Shown here in pieces: positions 16,724 through 25,175 of a DNA stretch of 64,000 nt. The first letter of the stretch is position 1. Each line of letters begins with the position of its first letter. Below the pieces are notes generated by a model that worked only from the letters and a program-made list of their open reading frames with translations, did not search any database and was not told where the DNA came from. A program made the translations under genes and the position numbers. Origin of the DNA: CBDCGV01 sp965216955 (GTDB lineage: Bacteria > Bacteroidota > Bacteroidia > Chitinophagales > JADIYW01); assembly GCA_965216955.1 (NCBI GenBank), contig CBDCGV010000011.1, forward strand, positions 1 through 64,000, in the 5' to 3' direction.

Positions 16724-17842
16724 TTAATTATTAAGCATAACAGGCATGACAAGCATCAATAAATCTTGAGCTTCATCTTCATCAGCAGGTCTTAAAATTC
16801 CCGCTCTGGTTGGTGTTGAGAGCTCTAATTTGACTTCATCTGAAGAAAGTGTATTTAGCATTTCAACTAAGAATCGTGCATTAAACCCTATTTCAATATC
16901 TTCACCTGTGTATTCACATGTTAAACGCTCAGAGGCCTCATTTGAAAAATCTAGATCCTGGGCTGAAACAGATAATTCACTTCCAGATATTTTTAAAACT
17001 ACTTGATGTGTTGTTTTATTAGCAAAAATGGCAATCCTTCTTAATGAACTTAAGAGATCATCTCTATTAATTACCAAAGTATTAGGATTATCTACAGGAA
17101 TAACTGCATTATAATCTGGATACCTAGCATCAATCAATCTGCAAATCAGATTCGTATTTTCAAAATCGAAAAAAGCGTTGGTTGAATTGTAAGAAACTTT
17201 AACTTCCGTATTATCATTAGGCAGTGCATTTTTTAAAAGTGTAAGCGCCTTTTTGGGAACGATAAAAGACTGCCCATTTCCTCCACCAATATCAGATCTG
17301 TTTAATTTTACTAATTTATGGGCATCCGTAGAAACAAAAGTGGTATCCTTTTCATTTAAAATAAAATAAACCCCTTTCATTGCTGGTCTTAACTCATCAT
17401 TGCTAACAGCAAAGATTGTTTTAGAAACAGCATCTTGTAAAATCTCCGCGGAGATACTTGTACTACTAATGTCTTCTTGCTGAGGCATTTTAGGAAAATC
17501 CTCTCCATTTTCTCCAGCCAATTTATACTTCCCATTATCGGAAGTTATTTCAACTGCGTAAGAAACCTCATCAATTGAAATTGTTATGGGTTGTTCTGGT
17601 AAAGTCTTCAAAATATCTGTTAAGATCTTGGCTGGAATAGCTACCTTAAAATTCTCCTTTGCCTCTATTTCCAATTCTGTTGACATACTTGTTTCCAAAT
17701 CAGTAGCAAATATTTTCAACTGCTTTCCTTCAATATTAAAAAGAAAATCTTCAAGAATTGGCAATACAGTATTAGAACTGATCACTCCACTTATTTTTTG
17801 CAAATGCCTCAATAAAATGCTTGAGGAAACGACTAATTTCAT
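16724..17842 (-). CDS. dnaN: DNA polymerase III sliding clamp, beta subunit
   Basis: 372 residues, the usual clamp length, with three repeated domains. Recognisable parts are the N-terminal MKLVVSSSILLRHLQKISGVI, NTVLPILEDFLF, the central LRPAMKGVYF and STDAHKLVK, and the C-terminal LMLVMPVMLNN. The protein forms a ring dimer around DNA that tethers the polymerase. dnaN is not next to dnaA or recF here, and no DnaA-box cluster or origin was seen. TauE/SafE follows after five bases. The 184 bases upstream are AT-rich, with no clear promoter. Confidence 0.97.
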   Translation of the reverse strand: MKLVVSSSILLRHLQKISGVISSNTVLPILEDFLFNIEGKQLKIFATDLETSMSTELEIEAKENFKVAIPAKILTDILKTLPEQPITISIDEVSYAVEITSDNGKYKLAGENGEDFPKMPQQEDISSTSISAEILQDAVSKTIFAVSNDELRPAMKGVYFILNEKDTTFVSTDAHKLVKLNRSDIGGGNGQSFIVPKKALTLLKNALPNDNTEVKVSYNSTNAFFDFENTNLICRLIDARYPDYNAVIPVDNPNTLVINRDDLLSSLRRIAIFANKTTHQVVLKISGSELSVSAQDLDFSNEASERLTCEYTGEDIEIGFNARFLVEMLNTLSSDEVKLELSTPTRAGILRPADEDEAQDLLMLVMPVMLNN

Positions 17843-18026
17843 AGTAACCTTTTTTGAGCTAGCTAATTTAATTAATTATAACGATACATTAACCATTAAC
17901 ATAATTTATAATGAATAGTTTCTTTACGCTTTTAATTTTAAACACTTCTTCTGTTGTATAATTCCCTATTTAGTATTTAAGATAAATGCTGGAGACAGTA
18001 ATATTTTGTTCTTTGAGGTCATTGCT

Positions 18027-18791
18027 TTATCTATACCTCATATTCTTAATATAGTAATAGCCATTGCCTAGAACATCATATTCGGGAACTTTTTTATAAT
18101 ATCCAAAATAATCATATGCAGGTTTCAATTGAAACCAAAACAACCATAATTTGGGATCAAATAATTTTTGTACAGTAAAATATTGCATGCTTCCTTCATC
18201 CATCTTAAAAGGAAAAATATGCATGGGAACCTTCCCTCCCTCATTCTTCACTTGAGCAGTAAGCCAATAAAGCTCTTCAATGGGGCCATTTTGCAAAGGA
18301 AAACATCCAATGGTAACACAATCTCCATGTATATATATGTCACCCCCAAGTTTTGACTTATTCCCTAAAATCCGATCAGATCTATTAGGATAATTAACCC
18401 TTAAAGATAAATGAAAATTACTCGTTGGATTTAAAAGATCAATATTGTAAAGGCCTTCTGGCATTTGGCCATCTCCTTCTTCTCGTTTAGGACCTAAAGT
18501 TCCTGAAGTATTACAAACCTCATAAGACTTAATATAAGTATACGTCGCTTTTCCTCTAGACTTCGCCCAAAGTTCTATTTCCTTATCAAATTTAAACGCC
18601 CTTAGATAGATGTCTTCAGGTGGATATGAAACTCCTTTTTCTCGAAAAATCGCTCTAAGGTTAACATCGCTAGCTTGCTTTGCCTCTCTTACTCGTGGAT
18701 ATCTTAACTGATCACTGAGGATATGCTGTGTCTTTGCACTTTCACTCAAAAACAAAATCATTAATAAAAAGAAAAGTCTTTTGTATTCCAT
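18027..18791 (-). CDS. L,D-transpeptidase family protein (YkuD fold, YafK-like)
   Basis: 254 residues with a signal peptide (MEYKRLFFLLMILFLSESAKTQ). The YkuD catalytic region is at about 100-180: MPEGLYNIDLLNPTS, FHLSLRVNYPN, and GGDIYIHGDCVTIGCFPL, where the His of IHG and the Cys of IGC are the expected active-site residues. Such enzymes make 3-3 peptidoglycan cross-links or attach proteins to the wall. The late position of the YkuD core, with an extra C-terminal extension, fits the YafK/murein L,D-transpeptidase group. It lies downstream of the peptide transporter on the same strand, 71 bases away. Confidence 0.87.
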   Translation of the reverse strand: MEYKRLFFLLMILFLSESAKTQHILSDQLRYPRVREAKQASDVNLRAIFREKGVSYPPEDIYLRAFKFDKEIELWAKSRGKATYTYIKSYEVCNTSGTLGPKREEGDGQMPEGLYNIDLLNPTSNFHLSLRVNYPNRSDRILGNKSKLGGDIYIHGDCVTIGCFPLQNGPIEELYWLTAQVKNEGGKVPMHIFPFKMDEGSMQYFTVQKLFDPKLWLFWFQLKPAYDYFGYYKKVPEYDVLGNGYYYIKNMRYR

Positions 18792-18862
18792 TGGTTTTTA
18801 AACGAAAATAAGATAAAAAATATTACAGGCTTTTTAATCGTTTTGTTAATTAAACAAAACCC

Positions 18863-20233
18863 CTAAAATTCTCGATCTTCCTCCTCTTGAAAATGATATT
18901 CTTCAACATAGTTTCTATTTAAAAAGTAAAACCAAGTTGAAGCAATTACCATTAAAACCGTAAAAAACCAAAAATATGAGGCCCCCTCAAGCATCAGGCT
19001 TCCATCAGGCCGTTTAATAATTGCATTTATGGCAGCAGTTATTGCATTTCCCATTGCTATGGATAATAACCAAAGGCTTAAAACAAACGATTTCATCACC
19101 TTTGGAGCTTGTGTATAAGAGAATTCAAGTGATGAAATTGAAACAAAGATCTCTGCAGCAGTTAAAATCACATATCCTAAAATTTGCCATGAAATACTCA
19201 TCGTGATACCATTATCCATTCTGGATTGCACCCATGAAATCATTGCAAAACAACCGGCTGCTAAAACCATTCCAATGGTAATTTTATTGATATATGTGAG
19301 CTTGATATATTTTCGCAAAAACGGATAAACAACCATTGTAAATAATGGAATAAATATTACAATTAGGAGTGGGTTAAAAAATCCAATTTGCGAAGGGAGA
19401 AAGTCAAATTTAATAACACCTAGATTTATTGTTTTATTCATTAATTCTGAATCCGCCTGTTCCACCCAAGCAGCTCCTGTTTGATCAAATAGTGACCAAA
19501 AAATGGCAATAAAAGCATAAACGGGCAATAATTTTTTTATCATTTCCCATCCCTTTGCACTAAACAATTCCTCTTTATAAACTTGCCATCCAGCTGGTTT
19601 CACAGCAATGAAGTGTTTTCTTCCCATCCAAAAAACAATCGTTGCAATAACCATAAATACTCCTGGCAAGCCAAAGGCAATTTTCGTATTTAAACCTCTC
19701 TCAGTGAGCCACGCATTTCTTAGAATTGGTTCTGCCGTTAAAAAAGCTATTACCGCTCCTGCATTAATGGAAAAATAGAACCAATTGTATATTTTTTCCA
19801 TTAAATGTTGTTTTGCCTCATCAAATTGATCCCCTACATGTGCTGAAACACATGGCTTTATTCCTCCAGCCCCTAAAGCAATTAGCGAACATCCTACTAA
19901 AAACCCCATTTGGGTTTCAAAAAGGGCCAACACGAAATGTCCAATGCAATAAACTATTGATAAATAGATGATTGTACGGTATTTTCCTAAAAAAATATCT
20001 GATAAAAAGGCCCCTAAAATAGAAATAGCATATGCTCCAAAAACAAAAATATGATACCACATTTTTGCTGTTGTTTTATCAAGGACATCTAATTCACCTG
20101 CCGCATTTTTAATATAGGTCGTTATAAAAATGAATAAAATGGCCTTCATTCCATAGAAACTATAGCGTTCTGCAGCCTCATTACCAATAATATATGGTAT
20201 TCCTTTTGGCATTTTATTTAGGCTAGTATTCAT
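18863..20233 (-). CDS. Proton-dependent oligopeptide transporter (POT/PTR2 family)
   Basis: 456 residues and about 12-14 membrane helices. The first helix carries the POT signature EAAERYSFYGM with the ExxER proton-coupling motif, and helices 4-5 contain ALGAGGIKPCVSAHVGDQF and FYFSINAGAVIAF, matching the second PTR2 signature. It takes up di- and tripeptides with protons across the inner membrane. Length is a little shorter than the 500-600 of some Bacteroidota paralogues. It is transcribed towards the L,D-transpeptidase gene. A weak 8-base inverted repeat lies just past its stop. Confidence 0.92.
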   Translation of the reverse strand: MNTSLNKMPKGIPYIIGNEAAERYSFYGMKAILFIFITTYIKNAAGELDVLDKTTAKMWYHIFVFGAYAISILGAFLSDIFLGKYRTIIYLSIVYCIGHFVLALFETQMGFLVGCSLIALGAGGIKPCVSAHVGDQFDEAKQHLMEKIYNWFYFSINAGAVIAFLTAEPILRNAWLTERGLNTKIAFGLPGVFMVIATIVFWMGRKHFIAVKPAGWQVYKEELFSAKGWEMIKKLLPVYAFIAIFWSLFDQTGAAWVEQADSELMNKTINLGVIKFDFLPSQIGFFNPLLIVIFIPLFTMVVYPFLRKYIKLTYINKITIGMVLAAGCFAMISWVQSRMDNGITMSISWQILGYVILTAAEIFVSISSLEFSYTQAPKVMKSFVLSLWLLSIAMGNAITAAINAIIKRPDGSLMLEGASYFWFFTVLMVIASTWFYFLNRNYVEEYHFQEEEDREF

Positions 20234-20333
20234 AATTTTATTCCCACATAATTTTCCTTATAGCTAAAGTAATTGAAGTTTTATTTACTTTGGTACAAAA
20301 TTTGGAAAGCATACTAATATAAATTTTAAAATT

Positions 20334-20885
20334 ATGAAGAAGCTATTTATTGTCGCTACTATTTTTAGCATTGCATTTTTAGGAAATGTGCATGCACAAC
20401 AGAACCTTTTTACTGGAAGTTTTAACTTAGAATTTTCAGATGAAGTTAAAATAAGAACGGGAAGTGCCGCTCAAAAGAAATCTACCTCTGAATGGGCCTC
20501 AGGAAGCAAAGTTGGAAAACATAACATCAAGCCTGAAACCTTCCAAAAACTTCAGGAAAATGTAGATGAATCATTCTCAATTGAAATAAGAAAGAAAAAC
20601 TTTTTTGGTTTACATGAAATGTGGGCAACAAGCTCCAAAACAGGTAAAAAGACTAAAGGTGCTTACAATTCAAAAACGAATGAATTTGCATTTGGTTCTT
20701 CTAAAGGCAGCCAAGGAGCCAATAAGGATTGCGGATCATTAGAAATAGGCATTGTGAAAGGAAAATTAAATGCCGATAAATCTGCTATTGAAGATGGAGA
20801 ATTTAAGGTAGGTTTTGTTGCAGGTTGCAAACCTGTAATTGTCTCTGCAGATGCTACTTTTTACTATACCGGAGTCAGCAAATAG
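20334..20885 (+). CDS. Small secreted protein of unknown function
   Basis: 183 residues with a signal peptide (MKKLFIVATIFSIAFLGNVHAQQ) cleaved after HAQ or HA. The mature protein is Ser-, Lys- and Gly-rich and includes SKTGKKTKGAYNSKTNEFAFG. It has one Cys pair in the C-terminal half (KDCGSLEIG, AGCKPV) that could form a disulfide. I recognise no family. No sorting domain or barrel C-terminus is present, so periplasmic location is likely. It is followed by a strong bidirectional terminator. Confidence 0.6.
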   Translation: MKKLFIVATIFSIAFLGNVHAQQNLFTGSFNLEFSDEVKIRTGSAAQKKSTSEWASGSKVGKHNIKPETFQKLQENVDESFSIEIRKKNFFGLHEMWATSSKTGKKTKGAYNSKTNEFAFGSSKGSQGANKDCGSLEIGIVKGKLNADKSAIEDGEFKVGFVAGCKPVIVSADATFYYTGVSK

Positions 20886-20906
20886 AATTAAAATAAATTA
20901 AGTACT

Positions 20907-20945
20907 AGGGGTCTTGCATTATTTTGCAAGGCCCTTTGTTTTTAA
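20907..20945. terminator. Bidirectional intrinsic terminator
   Basis: AGGGGTCTTGCA (20907-20918) pairs over 12 bases, with G-T wobbles, with TGCAAGGCCCTT (20925-20936) across a 6-base loop. The plus-strand side continues as TTGTTTTTAA. It separates the convergent genes ending at 20885 and 20919, and its left part overlaps the last codons of the UPF0104 gene. Confidence 0.8.
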
Positions 20946-21911
20946 GGTAAGCAATCCCCCGATAATTGCAGGAATTATCAAATTAATCAACCATAACCCA
21001 AAAGTTGTGCTTAACACAACAATACTTAGGACAGAAAAAGGCTTGAAAAAAAACAATGCTACATTTCCTCTAACACCAAGTTCTACCAAAGCTATAGTTG
21101 GTATAATGGTTTGTGCAAAAAAGATAGAAGCGATAATTATTAAAGCAGCAAATACATTCAATTCTCCACCAAAAAAAAGTAACAAACACAAATATTGAAT
21201 GCAATACACCAAATACCTAAGTGAAGATACTTTCAATAGCTCAACTAAATCGCTAAAAACAAAAGACTCAACAACTCTTATTTCCTTTTTTATTTTTTCA
21301 AATCTTTTTCCTGTGGATAAGAGTTTTAGCAACCACCTAGAATTAAAGAAGACAACTACTACAATTATGCAAATCATAAGTATGCTTGCAATTGAGAGTA
21401 CCTTAAATCCAATTTCTACTTGCCAATAAAACAAAGCATATAAAATCATTCCAATTCCCCCTAAGCAAATATTAGCTACTATTTGGCTTAGGCTTCCAAC
21501 TAACGTAGCTACAAAGGAAGCTGCTTTTTTTTCGGATAAAAGCAAAACTCTCCCTCCATATTCTCCTATTCTATTTGGTGTAAGCATTGACAATGCTACA
21601 CCAATAAGAATAGCTTTTATAGAAAACCAAATTGAAATGCTTTGCACTTTTGCAATAACTTTTTGCCATTTAAAAGCTTCAATACCCCAATTAGCAAAAA
21701 CTAATAACAAAGTAATTACTAGAAAAATAAACTGTCGTTCCTTAAGACCTGAATTATAATAATTCTTTATTTCAAGAAGATTATCTTGGTTGATTATTTG
21801 TTGGTATAAAACAAACAACAATCCTCCCAAAAGAAGTAATCGAAAAAAAAAGACAAATACTTTTTTATAAGAGATGGTTTTTAATTTATCGGTTTGTTGA
21901 CTTTTTGCCAT
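20919..21911 (-). CDS. UPF0104 / lysylphosphatidylglycerol synthase transmembrane family protein
   Basis: 330 residues with about eight membrane helices. Family features include the TPNRIGEYGGRV loop near 115-125 (the conserved P-x-R-x-G-E segment) and the late AQTIIPTIALVELGVRGN segment, both standard in the flippase-like TM domain shared by AglD, YbhN and MprF. It lacks the soluble aminoacyl-transferase domain of MprF, so it is probably a lipid or isoprenoid-linked substrate transporter and not a lysyl transferase. It is 30 bases downstream of the protease gene on the same strand and may belong to that operon. Confidence 0.82.
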   Translation of the reverse strand: MAKSQQTDKLKTISYKKVFVFFFRLLLLGGLLFVLYQQIINQDNLLEIKNYYNSGLKERQFIFLVITLLLVFANWGIEAFKWQKVIAKVQSISIWFSIKAILIGVALSMLTPNRIGEYGGRVLLLSEKKAASFVATLVGSLSQIVANICLGGIGMILYALFYWQVEIGFKVLSIASILMICIIVVVVFFNSRWLLKLLSTGKRFEKIKKEIRVVESFVFSDLVELLKVSSLRYLVYCIQYLCLLLFFGGELNVFAALIIIASIFFAQTIIPTIALVELGVRGNVALFFFKPFSVLSIVVLSTTFGLWLINLIIPAIIGGLLTLKTKGLAK

Positions 21912-21941
21912 TTAAAATATTCTGCAAGCAAACCGGCAAAC

Positions 21942-23021
21942 CTATACTGCTTTAGAGTAATTGGTCATTTCACAACCATACTCATTCACGAAAAAATCAT
22001 CCATATCATCAGCCTTCAATGCCAGATTAGTAAGATGTTTCTGGATTTCTTCTTTTCTACTTGAAAACATATCTGAGATATGTATTCTATATGAAATAAA
22101 GATTTGATTGTTATATACTCCTAATTTATATGGCCCAACGGGATTGCTCAGCAAATACTCATATAATGGTTCTAAGTTTTGTGTGGGCAAATTATTTAAT
22201 GGCGAAGTTGCATATAAATAGTTTTTATCAAAAACAAAAATTCTAATTAAAGAACTTCCCTGGTGAAATTGCCAATAATCAAAACCCGCTCTTGCTAAGA
22301 TAGGGTCCATATTTAAACTTCTTAAAGCATCCTCTACAAAGGTTGCAAATTCATCTAATGTTTTCTCATCAAAGAGCTTATCATTAATACTTGCTCCACA
22401 GTTAGGACAATAATCTGTTTTTTCAAAAATTAGATTCTTGCAGGAATTACATTTTACAGAGTAGTTTAGTTCTTCATTCGAATCCAGAGACGCCAACTCT
22501 TCATCCACAATCGCTGCTGGAATAGCAAAGCCAACATTATCGGCATTTGTAAATTTTGCCGTGGTAACCCCTACGAGTTGTCCGCTTTCGTTCACAACGG
22601 GGCCTCCGCTATTTCCTGGATTTACAGCAGCATCTGTTTGAATATAGTGCCTTCCTTCCATCAATTGCTTATTATTAGAAACAATTCCTTCTGTTTCTGT
22701 ATATGGCATTCCAAAGGGAAAACCTAATACATATACTTTATCTCTACTGCTTACTTCTGTAATACCATTAAACGGTATGTGAGATGCAAATTCTAATTCC
22801 CCATCTGCTTTAAGAAAAGCCAAGTCTGTTTCCGGATTGGCGAAGACTACTTTTGCTAAATATCTATCCTGTTTTTGATCTTCAATGGAAACTGTCTTAT
22901 TACCCTCAATAACATGAAAATTGGTAACAATAATATTTCTATCTTTTAAATAAAAACCACTTCCAGTACCTGAAGAAGTATTTATTTTAAAAACCGCATT
23001 TTTTAAATTTTCGTGACTCAT
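21942..23021 (-). CDS. Cytosolic trypsin-like serine protease with zinc ribbon and CesT-like C-terminal domain
   Basis: 359 residues. Residues 8-178 form an HtrA-type trypsin domain with His36 (TNFHVIEG), Asp66 (NPETDLAFLKA) and Ser138 (NPGNSGGPVV), all intact. A zinc ribbon follows with Cys191, 194, 205 and 208 (CNSCK, CPNCG). The last 140 residues resemble a type III chaperone-like (YbjN/CesT) fold; this is inferred from pattern only. There is no PDZ domain, signal peptide or membrane helix, so unlike DegP it should act in the cytosol. It starts 10 bases after the stop of the unknown gene at 23032, which is transcribed first. The pair looks like a functional unit. Confidence 0.82.
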   Translation of the reverse strand: MSHENLKNAVFKINTSSGTGSGFYLKDRNIIVTNFHVIEGNKTVSIEDQKQDRYLAKVVFANPETDLAFLKADGELEFASHIPFNGITEVSSRDKVYVLGFPFGMPYTETEGIVSNNKQLMEGRHYIQTDAAVNPGNSGGPVVNESGQLVGVTTAKFTNADNVGFAIPAAIVDEELASLDSNEELNYSVKCNSCKNLIFEKTDYCPNCGASINDKLFDEKTLDEFATFVEDALRSLNMDPILARAGFDYWQFHQGSSLIRIFVFDKNYLYATSPLNNLPTQNLEPLYEYLLSNPVGPYKLGVYNNQIFISYRIHISDMFSSRKEEIQKHLTNLALKADDMDDFFVNEYGCEMTNYSKAV

Positions 23022-23031
23022 TTATTTTATA

Positions 23032-24240
23032 CTATCCGTTACCAAATAATTTGCTAAAAAATCCTTTCTTCTTTTTAGGTTTTGACGCTAATTTTTTACC
23101 CGTCATAATTTGTTCCATGGACGCAAACATTGCTGTTGAAGCATCGTGCCAAGGTTTATTGCTCCCCTTTTGCATTCCATTAGTAACAATGTCGGCAACA
23201 TTATCAGGGACATTATTATTGTAAAACATGTTAAAGAAATTATACATCAGCGTTAAAGATGCTCCTGTATGATCATTTCCCTTAAATTCTTTACCTGCTT
23301 GTGCATATGCATTTTCAAAATTAGATTTTATATTATCATGTGTACTTCTCCACTTATAAGGAATAAAAGTTTCTGCAATATATAAATCACTCAAAAAATG
23401 TTCTTTATTATAGTCTTGAAGTTTTTTTAAGAATCTTTTGCCATGATCTATTTTATCATGAATGGTATTTTGTTGATTATTCATATACCCAATATTCTTT
23501 TCAATCTCTGTTCTTAAATTTCCCTGCGGACTAGCATAGTATTCAATTTTCATGAGCGTTATAACAATAAGATCCCAAACAAAGCCATGAATTCTTTTAC
23601 TCTCAAAATGACTAATACCATCCAATGCTTCTTTGATATACAATTGAACATTGGCCCAAACTTCTTCTTCTATTTCTTTTGAATGACGTGTAACTTTAGG
23701 TTCTTGAATCCATTGAGCACCAAATTTCTTTATAAACTCATCATCATATGAATCTGCATAAATACATATCTCTCTTAATGCATTGTACGTTTTATATGGT
23801 TCACATAATTCGAGAGGGCAATCGTACCTAAACTCTAACTGATTATTTTCCAACACAATATCGGCAAGGTTAAGTGGAGAAAAATTAAGTTGTGCTACTT
23901 GCCTCATTAAAGGCACTTTTTTAGCCCCTTCAACTTTTAAAAAAGGAGCTCTAACCTTTAGGTGACTATCTGTAATTTCTAAATCTATAACTACTGAACC
24001 ATGTGGTGCAGAGTACTTTGTTTTATCTTCATTGGCACTTCGAGCTGTTAAGCCTGGATCTACATAGTTAATAATGCCTCTAATTACATTCACATATTCT
24101 TTCTTGTCATATTCATCCATAACTGTGTCCCAAACAGTGGCATCTACCTTGCTCTGTGTAGTAGAAAGGATACTTCTATGAAATGTCAAGTTATTTTCCA
24201 TTAAATCAAATTGTACTTTTAATAGCTCTAAAATAGACAT
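23032..24240 (-). CDS. Unknown cytosolic protein paired with the trypsin-like protease
   Basis: 402 residues from the ATG at 24240 (MSILELLKVQFDL); an upstream TTG- or ATG-led extension to 24312 is possible but less likely. No signal peptide or membrane helix is present. The chain is rich in charged residues and probably mostly helical in its second half. It ends in a lysine patch and an amphipathic tail (KKKKGFFSKLFGNG) that could bind a membrane or act as a recognition tail. I recognise no family. It leads a two-gene unit with the cytosolic protease and may be its substrate, regulator or adaptor. That link rests on position only. Confidence 0.58.
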   Translation of the reverse strand: MSILELLKVQFDLMENNLTFHRSILSTTQSKVDATVWDTVMDEYDKKEYVNVIRGIINYVDPGLTARSANEDKTKYSAPHGSVVIDLEITDSHLKVRAPFLKVEGAKKVPLMRQVAQLNFSPLNLADIVLENNQLEFRYDCPLELCEPYKTYNALREICIYADSYDDEFIKKFGAQWIQEPKVTRHSKEIEEEVWANVQLYIKEALDGISHFESKRIHGFVWDLIVITLMKIEYYASPQGNLRTEIEKNIGYMNNQQNTIHDKIDHGKRFLKKLQDYNKEHFLSDLYIAETFIPYKWRSTHDNIKSNFENAYAQAGKEFKGNDHTGASLTLMYNFFNMFYNNNVPDNVADIVTNGMQKGSNKPWHDASTAMFASMEQIMTGKKLASKPKKKKGFFSKLFGNG

Positions 24241-24407
24241 TTGATTGAGAAATTTAGTTGCTCTTATAGGCTTCTTGAGAAAATTGTGCGGTGACTTTTC
24301 AATATATACCACCTAATCAATGTAAAGTTTCTTTTAATAAGCCATTTTTAGACTTCAAAACCCTTGTTTACATACTATATTTATGTATTATTTAGAACAA
24401 GTCTAAG

Positions 24408-25064
24408 TTGGAGTCTATAAAAATTATCATAGCAGATGCTCAATATTTAATTCGTTTAGGATTAAAATGCTTATTAAATAAACATGAGCGGGTATCTGTT
24501 ATTGCGGATGTTAAAGATAGTTTTGAACTATCAAAAGCGATAGATCAGATGACTCCCGATATTATTATTTTTGACTATGACAATGAAAAAAACTTCTGCT
24601 TAAGCGATATTTCAAGTATTAGGCAAAATTACCCAGCAATTAACTTTGTTATCATTTCTAATGACAATACAAAAGACAACATTTATGCGGTTTTAGAGCA
24701 TGAAGGCATTAGTTTTTTAACCAAACAATGTGATGAAGAAGAAATCATGGGCGCCATCTATGCATCTGCAAAAAAAGAGCGATTCTTATGTAATAAAATT
24801 GTGAATGTAATTTTAGAAAAAGAGGCCGACGAAGAGGACTGTCTGCCAACAGACCTTACCAATAGAGAGCTTCAAATATTGAAACTAACCGCTCAAGGAC
24901 TTTCTGCCAAACAAATAGCGGATCAATTATTTTTAAGCACACATACCATTTACACGCACAAGAAGAATATGATGCGTAAGTTGAAACTTAATTCTTCTTC
25001 AGAACTTATTGTTTATGCCATTAACAATGGCATCATTAAGGAAGAAATCTCTTCAACTACCTAA
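24408..25064 (+). CDS. NarL/FixJ-type response regulator
   Basis: 218 residues from a TTG start at 24408; an in-frame stop at 24393-24395 and the lack of an earlier Met force this choice. The receiver domain has the phospho-acceptor Asp56 (IIIFDYD), Ser84 and Lys106 (FLTKQC). The usual acidic pair at the start reads Asp10-Ala11 instead of Asp-Asp, so metal binding may be weakened. The LuxR-type helix-turn-helix is at about 148-205 (LTNRELQILKLTAQGLSAKQ, STHTIYTHKKNMMRKL). No histidine kinase is adjacent. It lies upstream of a FecA-like receptor gene that has its own promoter candidate. Confidence 0.88.
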   Translation: MESIKIIIADAQYLIRLGLKCLLNKHERVSVIADVKDSFELSKAIDQMTPDIIIFDYDNEKNFCLSDISSIRQNYPAINFVIISNDNTKDNIYAVLEHEGISFLTKQCDEEEIMGAIYASAKKERFLCNKIVNVILEKEADEEDCLPTDLTNRELQILKLTAQGLSAKQIADQLFLSTHTIYTHKKNMMRKLKLNSSSELIVYAINNGIIKEEISSTT

Positions 25065-25077
25065 TATTAGGTAGTTG
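25054..25077. terminator. 24-base perfect palindrome at the end of the response-regulator gene
   Basis: CAACTACCTAAT (25054-25065) and ATTAGGTAGTTG (25066-25077) are exact reverse complements, and the TAA stop at 25062-25064 lies inside. The absence of a T-run makes it a weak intrinsic terminator; a regulatory site is the alternative. Confidence 0.5.
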
Positions 25078-25116
25078 TATACCTAAAGTTTAGTAGTCAG
25101 AATCACAGAAATAGGT

Positions 25117-25148
25117 ATTGTACCTCCTCTTCTCTTAATTTAATTTTG
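25117..25148 (+). promoter_or_regulatory. Bacteroidota-type promoter for the TonB-dependent receptor
   Basis: ATTG (25117-25120) is separated by 20 bases from TAATTTTG (25141-25148), a perfect TAnnTTTG -7 box. The gene starts at 25176. This is the best-spaced promoter pair seen in the window. Confidence 0.5.
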
Positions 25149-25175
25149 TGCAGCTATTTAAAATTAATCTAAATA

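Noticed and set aside
17843..18026. Small gene or replication origin beside dnaN
   Set aside because: No DnaA-box cluster, dnaA gene or credible small open frame was seen in these AT-rich 184 bases.
18840..18860. GTTTTGTT/AACAAAAC inverted repeat after the POT transporter gene
   Set aside because: It is only an 8-base AT-rich stem without a T-run; too weak to call a terminator.
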